From: Nitrospirillum iridis | GTDB taxonomy: Bacteria > Pseudomonadota > Alphaproteobacteria > Azospirillales > Azospirillaceae | Assembly: GCF_014205765.1 (NCBI RefSeq) | Contig: NZ_JACIIZ010000024.1 | Span: 21,067 to 85,066 of the forward strand | DNA: 64,000 nucleotides | Reading direction: 5' to 3' | Shown: positions 16,062 to 25,373 of the stretch, piece after piece | How the letters are laid out: each line of letters opens with the position of its first letter | Numbering within the stretch: position 1 is the stretch's first letter | Notes under the pieces: generated by a model | What the model was told of the DNA's origin: nothing | What the model saw: only the letters and a program-made list of their open reading frames with translations | Database searches by the model: none | Program-made: the position numbers and the translations under genes

Positions 16062-18467
16062 ATGTTGGAAATCTCCGTGATCATACCGGGGCGACGCGCC
16101 CGCCTGACGCTCATCACCACTGCCCTGGCGGCCCTGTCTTTGGCCGGGTGCCGGGCCGACATCCCGCGGCAGGCGGCGGCGCCGTCCGCCATGGCCCCCG
16201 CCGCCGGGCCGGCGCTGGCGGGTCAAGCGTCCTACCGATGGAAGAACGTGCAGATCGTGGGCGGCGGCTTCGTCGACGGCATCCTCTTCCACCCCACCGT
16301 GCCCGGCCTGCGCTACGCCCGCACCGACATGGGGGGCGCCTATCGCTGGGATGAGGGGACCCGGCGCTGGGTCCCCCTTCTGGATTGGGTGTCCTATGCC
16401 GACACCAACCTGATGGGGGTGGAAAGCATGGCGCTGGATCCGCGCAACCCCGACCGGGTCTATCTGGCGCTGGGCACCTACACCAACCCGCTGGCGCCCA
16501 ACGGCGCCATCCTGCGCTCCGACGACCGGGGGCAAACCTTCCGCCGCACCGACGTGCCCATCAAGTTCGGTGGTAATGAGAACGGCCGCGGCAATGGCGA
16601 ACGGCTGGCGGTGGACCCCAACGATCCCGACACCCTCTACCTCGGCACCCGTCATGACGGGCTATGGGTCAGCCACGATGGGGCGGCCAGCTGGAGCCGC
16701 GTCGCCGCCTTCCCCGACGTGACGGAGGACCTGTCGAAGGAGGGGGCGGCCGGCGTCCCCCCCTGGGCACGCGGCGGCGCCGGCCTGGTGTTCGTGATCT
16801 TCGATCCGGGGAGCGCGCGGCAGGGTGGGAGGGGCAGCGGCACGATCTATGTCGGCGCCTCGCTGAAGGGCCGGGATAACCTGTTCCGCAGCACGGACGG
16901 TGGCAAGACCTGGGCGCCGGTGCCGGGCCAGCCCACCGCCAACCGCCCCACCCGCGCCGTGCTGGCCGGCGATGGCACGCTCTACCTTTCCTACGGCAGC
17001 AGCCCGGGCCCCACCCGTATGACCGATGGCGCCGTGTGGAAGCTGGACACCAAGCGTGGCGAATGGACCGACATCACGCCCGAGAAGCCGGACGCCGCCA
17101 AAGGCCTGGCTTTCGGCTACGCCGCCGTGGCGGTGGAGGCGCACGACCCCCGGGTGGTGATCGCCAGTTCCTTCGGCAGGCGCCGCCAGCCGGGGGCCAA
17201 CCCAGGCGTGGGCGAGGACATCTTCCGCAGCCTGGACGGCGGCCGGACGTGGAAGACGGTGTTCGGCGGCCCCCAGGGCGACGGCCGGAACGGCGGCGTC
17301 TATGACTACAGCCTGGCGCCCTATGTGAAGCCCACGCCCATCCACTGGCTGTTCGATATCGAGATCGACCCGGCCAATCCGGACCATGCGATGTTCACCA
17401 CCGGCTATGGCGGGTGGGAGACGTTCGACCTGCGCGCCGTGGACCGGGAGCAGGCCAGCCATTGGCAGGTGATGAGCACCGGCATCGAGGAGACGGTGGG
17501 CATGGCCTTCAACAGCCCGACCCAGGGCGCGCCGCTGATTTCCGCCATCGGCGACTATGGCGGGTTCGTGCACTGGGACCTGGACAAGCCGGCGCCGGAG
17601 GGGGCGGCATCGCCGCCGCTGTTCGCCAACACCGACAGCGTGGTGTCGGCGCCGCTGACACCGGCCGTGGTGGTGCGCGTGGGCATCCACGATGAACGCT
17701 ATCCCGCCCCCAACATCGGCTATTCGCTGGATGGCGGCCGTAGCTGGCAGCCGGCCGGGATGCCGACGCCCGAAGCCCAGCGCGGCAAGGTCGCGGTCTC
17801 AGCCGACGGGGCCACCTGGGTATGGACGCCGCAGGGCGCCCAGGAGGGGCTGGTGTCGGGTGCCTACGTCACCACCGACCGGGGGGCGACCTGGACCTCG
17901 GCCCAGGGGGTGCCGGACGGCGTGCGGGTGATCGGCGACGCCGTGGACCCCAACACCTTCTATGCCCTGTCGCTGTTCGACGGGAAACTGTATGTCAGCA
18001 CCGACCGCGCGGCCCACTTCCAGGCGCGTTCATTCACCTTGCCCAACGGCCTGCCGACACCGGCGGCGGCGCGCAACGGCCGGGGCGATCCGCGTGGCGG
18101 CCAGGATGCCCTGTACGCCACGCCCGGCGCCCGGGGGGACCTGTGGATCGCCGCCTTCGACGGTCTCTACCACGGCACGGCCGCCGGTGGCGCCTTCGCC
18201 CGTGTGGCTGGCGTGGAGCAGTTGCACGCCTTCGGCTTCGGCCAGCCGGCTCCGGGGGCCGGCATGGCGGCGCTCTACCTGGTGGGCACCATTGATCGCC
18301 AGCGCGGCATCTTCCGCTCCGACGATGCCGGCCGGCACTGGGTGCGGATCAACGATGACCAGCACCAGTGGGGCCTGATCCTGCAGGTGTCGGGCGATCC
18401 CAAGCGGTACGGGCGTGTCTATGTGGGCACGCATGGCCGCGGCATCGTCTATGGCGATCCCAAGTAA
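16062..18467 (+). CDS. GH74-family xyloglucanase-like lipoprotein
   Basis: An 801-residue protein with a lipoprotein signal (lipobox LAGC, Cys about residue 30). The mature part begins with the hallmark GH74 sequence WKNVQIVGGGFVDGILFHP and RTDMGGAYRWD, followed by many BNR-like blades such as SDDRGQTF, SHDGAASWS, STDGGKTWAPV and SLDGGRSW, the two seven-bladed propellers of the family. Members cut the glucan backbone of xyloglucan, so this enzyme would attack plant cell-wall hemicellulose at the cell surface or in the periplasm. No carbohydrate-binding module is seen. A GTG at 16077 is an alternative start. The gene stands alone, but the LacI-type palindrome upstream suggests sugar-responsive control. 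Confidence 0.9.
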   Translation: MLEISVIIPGRRARLTLITTALAALSLAGCRADIPRQAAAPSAMAPAAGPALAGQASYRWKNVQIVGGGFVDGILFHPTVPGLRYARTDMGGAYRWDEGTRRWVPLLDWVSYADTNLMGVESMALDPRNPDRVYLALGTYTNPLAPNGAILRSDDRGQTFRRTDVPIKFGGNENGRGNGERLAVDPNDPDTLYLGTRHDGLWVSHDGAASWSRVAAFPDVTEDLSKEGAAGVPPWARGGAGLVFVIFDPGSARQGGRGSGTIYVGASLKGRDNLFRSTDGGKTWAPVPGQPTANRPTRAVLAGDGTLYLSYGSSPGPTRMTDGAVWKLDTKRGEWTDITPEKPDAAKGLAFGYAAVAVEAHDPRVVIASSFGRRRQPGANPGVGEDIFRSLDGGRTWKTVFGGPQGDGRNGGVYDYSLAPYVKPTPIHWLFDIEIDPANPDHAMFTTGYGGWETFDLRAVDREQASHWQVMSTGIEETVGMAFNSPTQGAPLISAIGDYGGFVHWDLDKPAPEGAASPPLFANTDSVVSAPLTPAVVVRVGIHDERYPAPNIGYSLDGGRSWQPAGMPTPEAQRGKVAVSADGATWVWTPQGAQEGLVSGAYVTTDRGATWTSAQGVPDGVRVIGDAVDPNTFYALSLFDGKLYVSTDRAAHFQARSFTLPNGLPTPAAARNGRGDPRGGQDALYATPGARGDLWIAAFDGLYHGTAAGGAFARVAGVEQLHAFGFGQPAPGAGMAALYLVGTIDRQRGIFRSDDAGRHWVRINDDQHQWGLILQVSGDPKRYGRVYVGTHGRGIVYGDPK

Positions 18468-18492
18468 GGGAATTATGCGATAGTCCAAGTGG

Positions 18493-18525
18493 TTAGTGTC
18501 TTTCGGGTTGGCCGGCGGACACTAA
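18493..18525. repeat. Inverted repeat after the GH74 gene
   Basis: Arms TTAGTGTC (18493-18500) and GACACTAA (18518-18525) with a 17-base loop. It may act as a weak terminator; no T-run follows. Confidence 0.35.
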
Positions 18526-18587
18526 AATCGATATCGCTTGCATCTCTGTCATTATAGGGTGGGGTCCACGAGCCAGGACCCCATTCC

Positions 18588-21500
18588 ATGCCGACCCGAT
18601 CGCCCCTTCCACCCCCGTCATCATCCCCGCCTTCGCCCCGGGCGGGATGGCGGCATCGCCTCGGCGCCCTTTTCCGGCGGCGGCTGGGCGAACCCCGCTT
18701 GTGGTGGAACGTCAGGCGCAAGCGCTTCTGGGTGCTCCTCCTCCTGGCGCTCTATACCTTGGCGGGCTTCGTCGTGGCGCCGCCGCTGCTGCGCTGGGAG
18801 ATCGTGCGGCTGGGTCAGCGGACCTTTCAGCGGCCGGTGGCGCTGGATACCGTGCGCGTCAACCCCTACGCCCTGAGTGTGGAGCTGCGCGGCTTCCGCC
18901 TGACCGAGGCCGACGGTTCCGCCCTGCTGGGGTTCGAGCGGTTGTACGTTCGCCTGGCGCCAAGCGGCCTGCTGCACTGGGCCTTGGGCTTCGGCGAGAT
19001 CCGGCTGGAAGGACTGAAGGGCGCCTTCATCCGCTATGGCGCGGCCGACACCAACGTCGGGCGGATGATCCAGGCCGCCGCGCGGGGCGGCGGCGCGGCC
19101 GAGCCCGAGGCGAAAGACCAGGGCTTGCCGCGCCTGCTGGTCCACCATCTGGCCGTCGTGGACGCGGCGGCGGACTTCACCGACCAGGTGCCGGCCACGC
19201 CGTTCAAGACCACGGTCGGCCCGGTGAGCGTGGAGTTCAATGACCTCAGCACCCTGCCCGAACGGCAGGGACAGCAGCATATCCAGGTTCGGCTGGAAGG
19301 GGGCGCCACCCTGGACTGGACCGGCAAATCCGGCTTGAACCCCATCGTGTCGGCTGGCCATGTGGCGGCGCGGGGCCCCTATCTGCCGCTGCTGGCCCGC
19401 TATTTCGGTGACGCCCTGCACGTCGCCGTGCCCACCGGCACCGTCGCCGCCGACCTGGATTACCAGGTCAGCCGCCGGCCCGATGGCGACTACGCCCTGG
19501 CGGTCAACCGTCTCAGCCTGGCGGTGCGCGACCTGGCGGTGCATGAGACGGGGGCGGCGGCGCCCTTCCTGTCCGTGCCGGATTTGCGCCTGAGCGGCGG
19601 CCGTCTGGCCTGGCCGGAGAGGCGGGCGGGTGCCGACAGCCTGACCGTGGATGGCTTGGCCCTGGCCCTGCGGCGGCGGGCGGATGGTCGCTTCGCCCCC
19701 CTGCCATGGTTGGCGGATGCGGCGGCGCCGGTGGCCGATGCCACGTCCGCCGCCGATGCGGGGCCCCCCTGGTCCGCCACCCTGGACAAGGTGGAGATCC
19801 GCAAGGCCAAGGCGACGGTCGAGGACCAGGCGCTGCAGGAACCGGCGCGGCTGGAGGTCACGCCCATCGACCTCACCCTCGAGAGCCTGAGCAACCAGGC
19901 GGGAGCGCTGTTCCCCGTCACCCTGGCGGCGGGGCTGTCCACCGGCGGGCAGATCAAGGCCCAGGGCGAGGTGTCGGTGCTGCCGGCCCTGCAGCTGCGG
20001 GCCAAGGTGACGGTGTCCGATCTGCGCCTGGCCGCGGCCCAGCCGTATGTGCGTGAGTGGGCGCGGGTGGACATCACCGACGGCCTGCTGGATGGGGAAA
20101 GCGACGTGACGCTGAAGCCCGCCGATGGCCTCACCATCGCCGGCAAGGGGGAGGTGCGGGCGCTGGCGGTGGCGGAGCGGGGGGGCGACACGCCCGTCGT
20201 CTCCTGGGACCGGCTGGGTATCGACCAGTATGAGTACCGCCAGTCGGCCAATGATCTGCGGATCTCGCAGATCACCGTGGCATCGCCTTACCTACGCCTG
20301 CAGGTGGCGGCCAACCAGAGCACCAATTTCAGCCACCTGTCGGTGACGCGGGAGAAAGCGCCGGCGCCCGCTTCGCCGCCGGCCGCACCGCCGGTGGTCA
20401 GCGTGGGCAGGGTGCTGATCACGGCGGGCAAGGCCGACTATGGTGACGCCTCGCTGCCGCTGCCGTTCTCGGCGCACATCACCAACCTGCAGGGGGAGGT
20501 GGCGGCCCTGACCTCCGCCCCCACCTCGTCGACACGGCTGGCGCTGCGGGGCCAAGTCGGCGATTTCGGCGAGGTGACGATCAATGGCCACCTCATCCCC
20601 TTCGATCCCGGACGGGCCACCAATGTCACCATGGTGTTCCGCAACGTCGAATTCCCCGGGCTGTCCCCCTACACCGTGAAATTTGCCGGCCGGCGCGTGG
20701 CGCAAGGCCGGTTGGACGTCGATTTGCGCTACGTGATCGATGGCGGCAAGCTGAATGGCGCCAACCGCGCCGTCATCCGTGACATCAAGCTGGGGGAGAA
20801 GGTGGCGGTGCCCGGCGCCTTGGACCTGCCGCTGGACCTGGCCATCGCTCTGCTGAAGGATGAGGAGGGCAGGATCCATGTCGACCTGCCGGTCAGCGGC
20901 GACCTCAAGGACCCGCGTTTCGATATCGGTAGCGTCATTTCCAGGGCGTTCGGTACCTTGGTGACCAATCTGGTCACCGCCCCCTTCCGGGCGCTGGCGG
21001 CCCTGTTCGACGGGGCGGATGCGGACAAGCTGGAGCATATCGATTTCGCTCCCGGCCGCGCGGACCTCGCCCCACCGGAACGGGAAAAGATCCTTCACCT
21101 GGCCCAGGCGCTGGCCGCGCGGCCGCAGTTGGCCCTGGTGGTGCCCGGCGTCACGGCCCCGGAGGTGGACAAGCCCCAACTGCGCCTGGACGCGCTGGAC
21201 GCCCGTCTGGCCCACGATCTGGCGGATCATTACACCCTGGAAGGCCAGCGCGCGCTTTTGGAGACTTTGTTCGCACAGCGCATTGGTCCGGACCAGCTGC
21301 CCCCCTTGCGCCTGTCCTTCGCCCCCGCGCCGGGGGAGACGGCCGCGAAAGCCCCGGCGGCCCCGGTGGTGGATGAGCCCAGCTATGTCGCGGCGCTGCG
21401 TGAGCGGGTGGCCGCCACGGAACCGGTGGATGAGCGGACCTTGTCGAATCTGGCCCAGGCGCGGGCGGCGGCGGTGGCCGGCGCCCTGGCCAAGCTGGCC

Positions 21501-21614
21501 CCCGCCTTGGACGCCCGGCGGGTCCGCCTGCAGCGCGCCACCGTCGCGCGGGCGACTGATGAGGGCCTGGTTCCGCTGAAGCTGGACGCGGCCAGCGCCG
21601 GCGATGGCGATTAG
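18588..21614 (+). CDS. DUF748 / AsmA-like envelope protein
   Basis: A 1008-residue protein with a single N-terminal membrane helix (about 47-67) after a basic, proline-rich cytoplasmic stretch, and a long periplasmic part made of repeated beta-rich segments as in AsmA/TamB-like lipid-transfer proteins. The sequence FQRPVALDTVRVNPYALSVELRGF right after the membrane helix and the LDVDLRYVIDGGKLNGANR region near residue 710 are typical of DUF748 proteins. The C-terminal 200 residues include LEHIDFAPGRADLAPPEREK, which resembles the start of an OmpA-like domain. The likely role is envelope or phospholipid transport; this is inferred from family only. Confidence 0.8.
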   Translation: MPTRSPLPPPSSSPPSPRAGWRHRLGALFRRRLGEPRLWWNVRRKRFWVLLLLALYTLAGFVVAPPLLRWEIVRLGQRTFQRPVALDTVRVNPYALSVELRGFRLTEADGSALLGFERLYVRLAPSGLLHWALGFGEIRLEGLKGAFIRYGAADTNVGRMIQAAARGGGAAEPEAKDQGLPRLLVHHLAVVDAAADFTDQVPATPFKTTVGPVSVEFNDLSTLPERQGQQHIQVRLEGGATLDWTGKSGLNPIVSAGHVAARGPYLPLLARYFGDALHVAVPTGTVAADLDYQVSRRPDGDYALAVNRLSLAVRDLAVHETGAAAPFLSVPDLRLSGGRLAWPERRAGADSLTVDGLALALRRRADGRFAPLPWLADAAAPVADATSAADAGPPWSATLDKVEIRKAKATVEDQALQEPARLEVTPIDLTLESLSNQAGALFPVTLAAGLSTGGQIKAQGEVSVLPALQLRAKVTVSDLRLAAAQPYVREWARVDITDGLLDGESDVTLKPADGLTIAGKGEVRALAVAERGGDTPVVSWDRLGIDQYEYRQSANDLRISQITVASPYLRLQVAANQSTNFSHLSVTREKAPAPASPPAAPPVVSVGRVLITAGKADYGDASLPLPFSAHITNLQGEVAALTSAPTSSTRLALRGQVGDFGEVTINGHLIPFDPGRATNVTMVFRNVEFPGLSPYTVKFAGRRVAQGRLDVDLRYVIDGGKLNGANRAVIRDIKLGEKVAVPGALDLPLDLAIALLKDEEGRIHVDLPVSGDLKDPRFDIGSVISRAFGTLVTNLVTAPFRALAALFDGADADKLEHIDFAPGRADLAPPEREKILHLAQALAARPQLALVVPGVTAPEVDKPQLRLDALDARLAHDLADHYTLEGQRALLETLFAQRIGPDQLPPLRLSFAPAPGETAAKAPAAPVVDEPSYVAALRERVAATEPVDERTLSNLAQARAAAVAGALAKLAPALDARRVRLQRATVARATDEGLVPLKLDAASAGDGD

Positions 21615-21685
21615 AGCAGGTCGCCCGAAGCGTGAAGCGGCTCGCGGACAGACCCAGCGATAGCCGGCTATGGCGCCGTGGCCGG

Positions 21686-23089
21686 TCAGGAAGCGGCCGC
21701 CGCCCCGCCGGCCAACGGCGCGCCCTCCGCCACCAACTCCACCACGCAGCCCGGGTTGTTGTCACCCACCCGGGGCGCCAGGCCGTGCAGGCGGGCGATG
21801 GCGGCCACCAGACTGAGGCCCAGGCCGGTACCTTCCAGGTGGCGGGTGCGGTCGGACCGATAGAAGCGTGAGAAGACCAGGTCGCGTTCGTGCGGGTCGA
21901 TCCCGGGGCCGCTGTCGGCCACATGGATGACGGTGGCGCCGTCCCCCGCGCGCGGGCCCAGCGCCAGGGTCACCCGGCCGCCGGGCGGTGTGAACTTGAG
22001 CGCATTGTCCACCAGGTTGCCCACCGCCTCCATTAGCAGGTCGCGGTCGGCGAACAGCGGGGGCACCGGCGCCACCGTGACCGTGAAGGAGATGTCCTTG
22101 GTTTCGGCGATGGGCTGGTACAGCTCCTCGATCAGCAGGATGACCTCCGCCGGGTCCAAAGTGGCGAACCCGAGGCGGCGCTTGCTGTTCTCCAACTCGC
22201 GGATGCGCAGCAGCGCCGTGATGACGGCCAGGGCCTGGTCCAGTCCGCCGATGGCCTTGCCCACCGTCTCACGGGTCTCATCGGCGTCCATGTCGCCCTT
22301 GAGGGTCCGTTCCAGGCGGGCGCGCACACGGGTCAAAGGGGTGCGCAGGTCGTGGGCGATCTCATCGCCCGTCGCCTTGATCTCGCCCATCAGGCGCTCG
22401 GTCTCATCCAGGATGCCGTTGAACAGGATGGACAGGCGGTCCAGCTCGTCCTGCGGACCCGCCCCGGCGATAGGCAGTCGCTCCTGCATTTGGCCGCCCA
22501 TGATGCGTTCCGCCGCGCGGTGCACCGCCTTCAGCCGCTGCTGGGTCCGCCAGGCCAGGAAGATGCCGGCGGCTAACGCCAGGGCCATGGCGGGGATGGC
22601 ACCCATGGTCAGGGCATGGACCACCACCTCGCGCAGGATGATCATGTATTGGCCGTTGCGACCAATGACCAGGATGTTGCCGTTGGCGATGCGCAGGGCG
22701 GCCAGGCGCACGTCGATGGCCCCCATGGCCGGCAGGTCGGTGCGGGCGGCCCGCACCACGTGCACCTTGCCGTCGATGGGCAGGCCGGCCGGCACCTTGT
22801 CCAAATTGCCGGCGATAGGGTTGCCATCGGGCGCGAACAGGGCGGCATAGCCCACACGGTGGAAATCGCCCGTCACATGGGTGTTGATCAGCGCCAGGAT
22901 CGCGTCCTGGTCCTCACCGGCCAGGGTGCGCGCGTCCTCGGTGATCAGGGTGTCGATGCGGTTGGTCTCGAACACCGTCGCCCGCCAATAGATGAAGGCG
23001 AACAGCAGCAGGGACGAGCCGGCGAAAAAACAGGCGAACACCAGGGCCAGCCGGAAGCTGGTCGTGCGCGCGATCTCACTGAGGTTCAC
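21686..23089 (-). CDS. Sensor histidine kinase (EnvZ-like)
   Basis: A 467-residue inner-membrane kinase. TM1 (about 12-34) and TM2 (about 155-178) flank a periplasmic sensor of about 120 residues; a HAMP domain follows (about 180-232). The phosphorylated His is in IAHDLRTPLTRVRARL (about 246). The ATP-binding domain has the N box (NLVDNALKFTP), G1 (VADSGPGID), F box (FSRFYRSD) and G2 (GTGLGLSLV). The start is a GTG that overlaps the last 14 bases of the response regulator gene, so the two are translationally coupled. The signal is unknown. It is convergent with the DUF748 gene. Confidence 0.93.
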   Translation of the reverse strand: MNLSEIARTTSFRLALVFACFFAGSSLLLFAFIYWRATVFETNRIDTLITEDARTLAGEDQDAILALINTHVTGDFHRVGYAALFAPDGNPIAGNLDKVPAGLPIDGKVHVVRAARTDLPAMGAIDVRLAALRIANGNILVIGRNGQYMIILREVVVHALTMGAIPAMALALAAGIFLAWRTQQRLKAVHRAAERIMGGQMQERLPIAGAGPQDELDRLSILFNGILDETERLMGEIKATGDEIAHDLRTPLTRVRARLERTLKGDMDADETRETVGKAIGGLDQALAVITALLRIRELENSKRRLGFATLDPAEVILLIEELYQPIAETKDISFTVTVAPVPPLFADRDLLMEAVGNLVDNALKFTPPGGRVTLALGPRAGDGATVIHVADSGPGIDPHERDLVFSRFYRSDRTRHLEGTGLGLSLVAAIARLHGLAPRVGDNNPGCVVELVAEGAPLAGGAAAAS

Positions 23090-23801
23090 GAAGAACGAAC
23101 CCCACGTTGCGGATGTTGTAGATCATGGGGAAGTCGCCGGGCGCGTCCACCTTGCGCCGCAGCTTGCCGATGTGGACGTCCACCAGGTTGGTCTGGGGCG
23201 AAAAGCGATAATTCCACACGTCTTCCAGCAACATGGCGCGGGTGATGACCTGGGCCGGGTGGCGCATCAAATATTCCAGCAGCTTGAACTCGCGCGGCAA
23301 CAGTTCCACCGGCCGGCCGTCGCGGTGGGCCTCGCGGCTGATCAGGTCCAGCTCCAGCGGTCCCACGCGCAGCCGGGTGGTGCGCGGCTCGGCTGGGCGG
23401 CGCAGCAGCGCCTCCACCCGGGCGGCCAGTTCCGACAGGACGAAGGGCTTGGTCAAATAGTCATCACCGCCGGCCTTCAGGCCGCGCACCCGCTCATCCA
23501 CGTCATTCAGGGCGCTGAGGAACAGCACCGGCACACGCACCTCCTCGGCGCGGAGCTGGCTGATGACGGACAGGCCATCCAGCTCGGGCAGCATACGGTC
23601 CAGGATCAGCAGGTCGAACCGGCCGTCGCGCGCGCGCTCCAGTCCCACCCGGCCGGTGTCGGCGTGGCTGATCATGTAACCGCGGTCTGACATGTCGCGG
23701 ATGATCTCGTCGGCGGTTTCTGCATCATCCTCGATCAACAGGATGTGAGCTTTGCTGGTCACCGGGGGCCATCCCTGTTCGTCGAACGTTTCGATGTCCA
23801 T
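23076..23801 (-). CDS. OmpR/PhoB-family response regulator
   Basis: A 241-residue two-component regulator. The receiver domain (about 18-132) has the acidic pair in LLIEDD, the phospho-acceptor Asp68 in LLILDRMLPELDG and Lys near 117 in LTKPF. The winged-helix output domain (about 145-238) contains LLPREFKLLEYLMRHPAQVITR and NLVDVHIGKLRRKVD. It is the first gene of the pair with the kinase above, which it overlaps by 14 bases. The sequence most resembles regulators of envelope or metal stress, but no target can be read from the window. Start codons at residue 1 or at VTSKAHILL are both possible. Confidence 0.93.
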   Translation of the reverse strand: MDIETFDEQGWPPVTSKAHILLIEDDAETADEIIRDMSDRGYMISHADTGRVGLERARDGRFDLLILDRMLPELDGLSVISQLRAEEVRVPVLFLSALNDVDERVRGLKAGGDDYLTKPFVLSELAARVEALLRRPAEPRTTRLRVGPLELDLISREAHRDGRPVELLPREFKLLEYLMRHPAQVITRAMLLEDVWNYRFSPQTNLVDVHIGKLRRKVDAPGDFPMIYNIRNVGFVLREPQ

Positions 23802-24367
23802 CCGTCTGATCCGTTGTCACCCGTTTGCCCAGGGGCCAAGCCCGCCGGAGACGGCGGTTTGGCGAACCCCTGACCATCCCCCAAGGACGGCCCGCAGACA
23901 ACCACCAAACCGGCGGGTGCGGCGCTCAGGGCGGGGCGAAAAACGGGTGGCAGCGGCCCACGGACAGCGGGCATTGCCATGGGCAACATCCGCCTAATGC
24001 GGTAGGGACGCCAATTAAAATGGCCGATGGATTTCTAAAAAAAATTATAATTTGGCCTATCTGGGCGCCGTGATACGCCACTAGCCTGTAGTGGTCCGAG
24101 GTCAGGTTTTGTTCCGAAGGATAGCGTGATATCGAGGCGTTATTTTATATCGATACCATGGCATATATCTCGTTAATTTTTCATATTAGTGATTTCCTAT
24201 TAGGTGGATTTTTCTATCATGTAAACCATTGTTTTATTTTCCGGATGTATTGCACAAGTTAGGACATAAAATTGGTTTTAATAAATAAACTAAGCTTTAG
24301 TTGATGGCCGAGTCGGTGCCGGTAACATGTGGCCCATCAGTCATTCACTTGGCGGTTGGAGTGGAAA
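23802..24367. other. AT-rich spacer upstream of the Cys-motif genes
   Basis: No convincing gene. The first 200 bases are GC-rich; from about 24000 to 24310 the sequence is strongly AT-rich with many ATAT and TTAATT strings, very different from the surrounding coding DNA. It contains the partly inverted elements GATATCGA and TATCGATA (about 24129-24158) and the string ATATATCTCG, which recurs before the porin gene. It probably holds the promoter of the small exported protein at 24368 and that of the response regulator on the other strand. Confidence 0.5.
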
Positions 24368-24766
24368 ATGCAGCGTATACTGAGGAATTCGAAGATTGGG
24401 TGGGGTGGTTTGGCCTTATTGGTCTGTACGGGTGTGGCGGTCGGTGCCCACGCCGCGTCCGTGCCCGCCGCCCAGATCGATACGGTGAAGCGCGTCTGCC
24501 GCGACACCATGGGTCTCGCCGCGCCCAATACCGACTATGTCGCCTGTGTGGACAGCCTGACGGGGTCGCTGGCGGAGGCCGCCACGAACCGGGCCCAGGC
24601 CGCAGCGGACGTGGCCGGCCAGTCGGCGTGCGGCCAGCAAGGTCTGAAGCCTGACACACCGGACTACGCCATGTGCGTCCTGAATTACCGAGACAAGACG
24701 CTGGGCACCCGCCCCGCCCACGTCGCGTCCGCCCAAAACCCGATCGACATCACCGGTGGGAACTAA
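24368..24766 (+). CDS. Small exported protein with two Cys-pair motifs, function unknown
   Basis: A 132-residue protein with a signal peptide (hydrophobic core GGLALLVCTGVAVGAHAAS, residues about 13-31). The mature part has two copies of a short motif: a Cys, a Gly with a hydrophobic residue, Pro/Asn, Thr, then Asp-Tyr and CV, seen in CRDTMGLAAPNTDYVACVDS and CGQQGLKPDTPDYAMCVLNY. The spacing suggests two disulfides. The ATG follows TTGGAGTGG. The next gene, 3 bases downstream, has one copy of the same motif, so the two form a family pair in one operon. No known function is recognised. Confidence 0.75.
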   Translation: MQRILRNSKIGWGGLALLVCTGVAVGAHAASVPAAQIDTVKRVCRDTMGLAAPNTDYVACVDSLTGSLAEAATNRAQAAADVAGQSACGQQGLKPDTPDYAMCVLNYRDKTLGTRPAHVASAQNPIDITGGN

Positions 24767-24769
24767 GCC

Positions 24770-25009
24770 ATGACCCGCACCATCGCCCTCAGCCCCCGTT
24801 TGGCCGCCATCCTGGCCGCTGCCACCTTGGTCGCCGGCATCGGCGGCAGTCTCGCGGCGTGTGCCGGCCCGTCCTTCGCGACCCAGCGCCTGGCGCAGGA
24901 GAACCGGGCCTGTGCCGAGGTGGGCTTCACCCCCGGCACGGGGGAGCACAACCGCTGCGTCGACAATCTCGACGCCGCCATGACCCAGACCATGCTGCCC
25001 ATCAACTAA
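24770..25009 (+). CDS. Small Cys-motif lipoprotein, function unknown
   Basis: A 79-residue protein with an N-terminal hydrophobic segment ending LAAC (Cys about residue 31), which fits a lipobox. After it comes one copy of the motif shared with the preceding gene, CAEVGFTPGTGEHNRCVDNL. The gene starts 3 bases after its neighbour, so both are probably translated from one message. Similar small proteins with a C-x12-13-CV spacing occur in alphaproteobacteria without assigned roles; that statement is from general knowledge. Confidence 0.7.
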   Translation: MTRTIALSPRLAAILAAATLVAGIGGSLAACAGPSFATQRLAQENRACAEVGFTPGTGEHNRCVDNLDAAMTQTMLPIN

Positions 25010-25027
25010 GGCAGTCCTGATTTCGGT

Positions 25028-25095
25028 GGTGCCCCGCACCTTCAATTGGGGCACCGCCGAACGACCCGGGCGACCCCCGCACTGTCGCCCGGGTC
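25028..25095 (+). terminator. Two consecutive hairpins after the Cys-motif operon
   Basis: Hairpin one has arms GGTGCCCC/GGGGCACC (25028-25055). Hairpin two has 12-bp perfect arms GACCCGGGCGAC/GTCGCCCGGGTC (25063-25095). There is no T-run, so termination efficiency is uncertain, but their position after the stop codon supports this role. Confidence 0.6.
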
Positions 25096-25373
25096 CCAGG
25101 CGCGCCCCACCGCCGGTTACGTCCCCCAACAGAATCCGGCGGTTGGTCTCGTTTTCTCTGACAGTAATATAGCAGTATATCTCGATATATGGCCGAACTG
25201 TCGCCGGTTAAGTACGGTTGTCTCGCTCCATAAGATCTTAAAAGCCAATTTAGTTATCTAAATTATCCTTTAGTCGACCGCCACATTTCTTCAATCGACA
25301 ACTGCTTTAAAGGGCCATCGTGCCCATTCGGGTGCGGATAAGAAGCCAATTCAAAAGATGGGAGTGGACAGCA
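25096..25373 (+). promoter_or_regulatory. AT-rich promoter region of the porin gene
   Basis: It becomes AT-rich from about 25150. The palindrome TATATCTCGATATA lies at 25176-25189 and shares TATATCTCG with the spacer before the Cys-motif genes. A GGAGTGG ribosome-binding site is at 25361-25367. No gene is seen. Confidence 0.4.
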
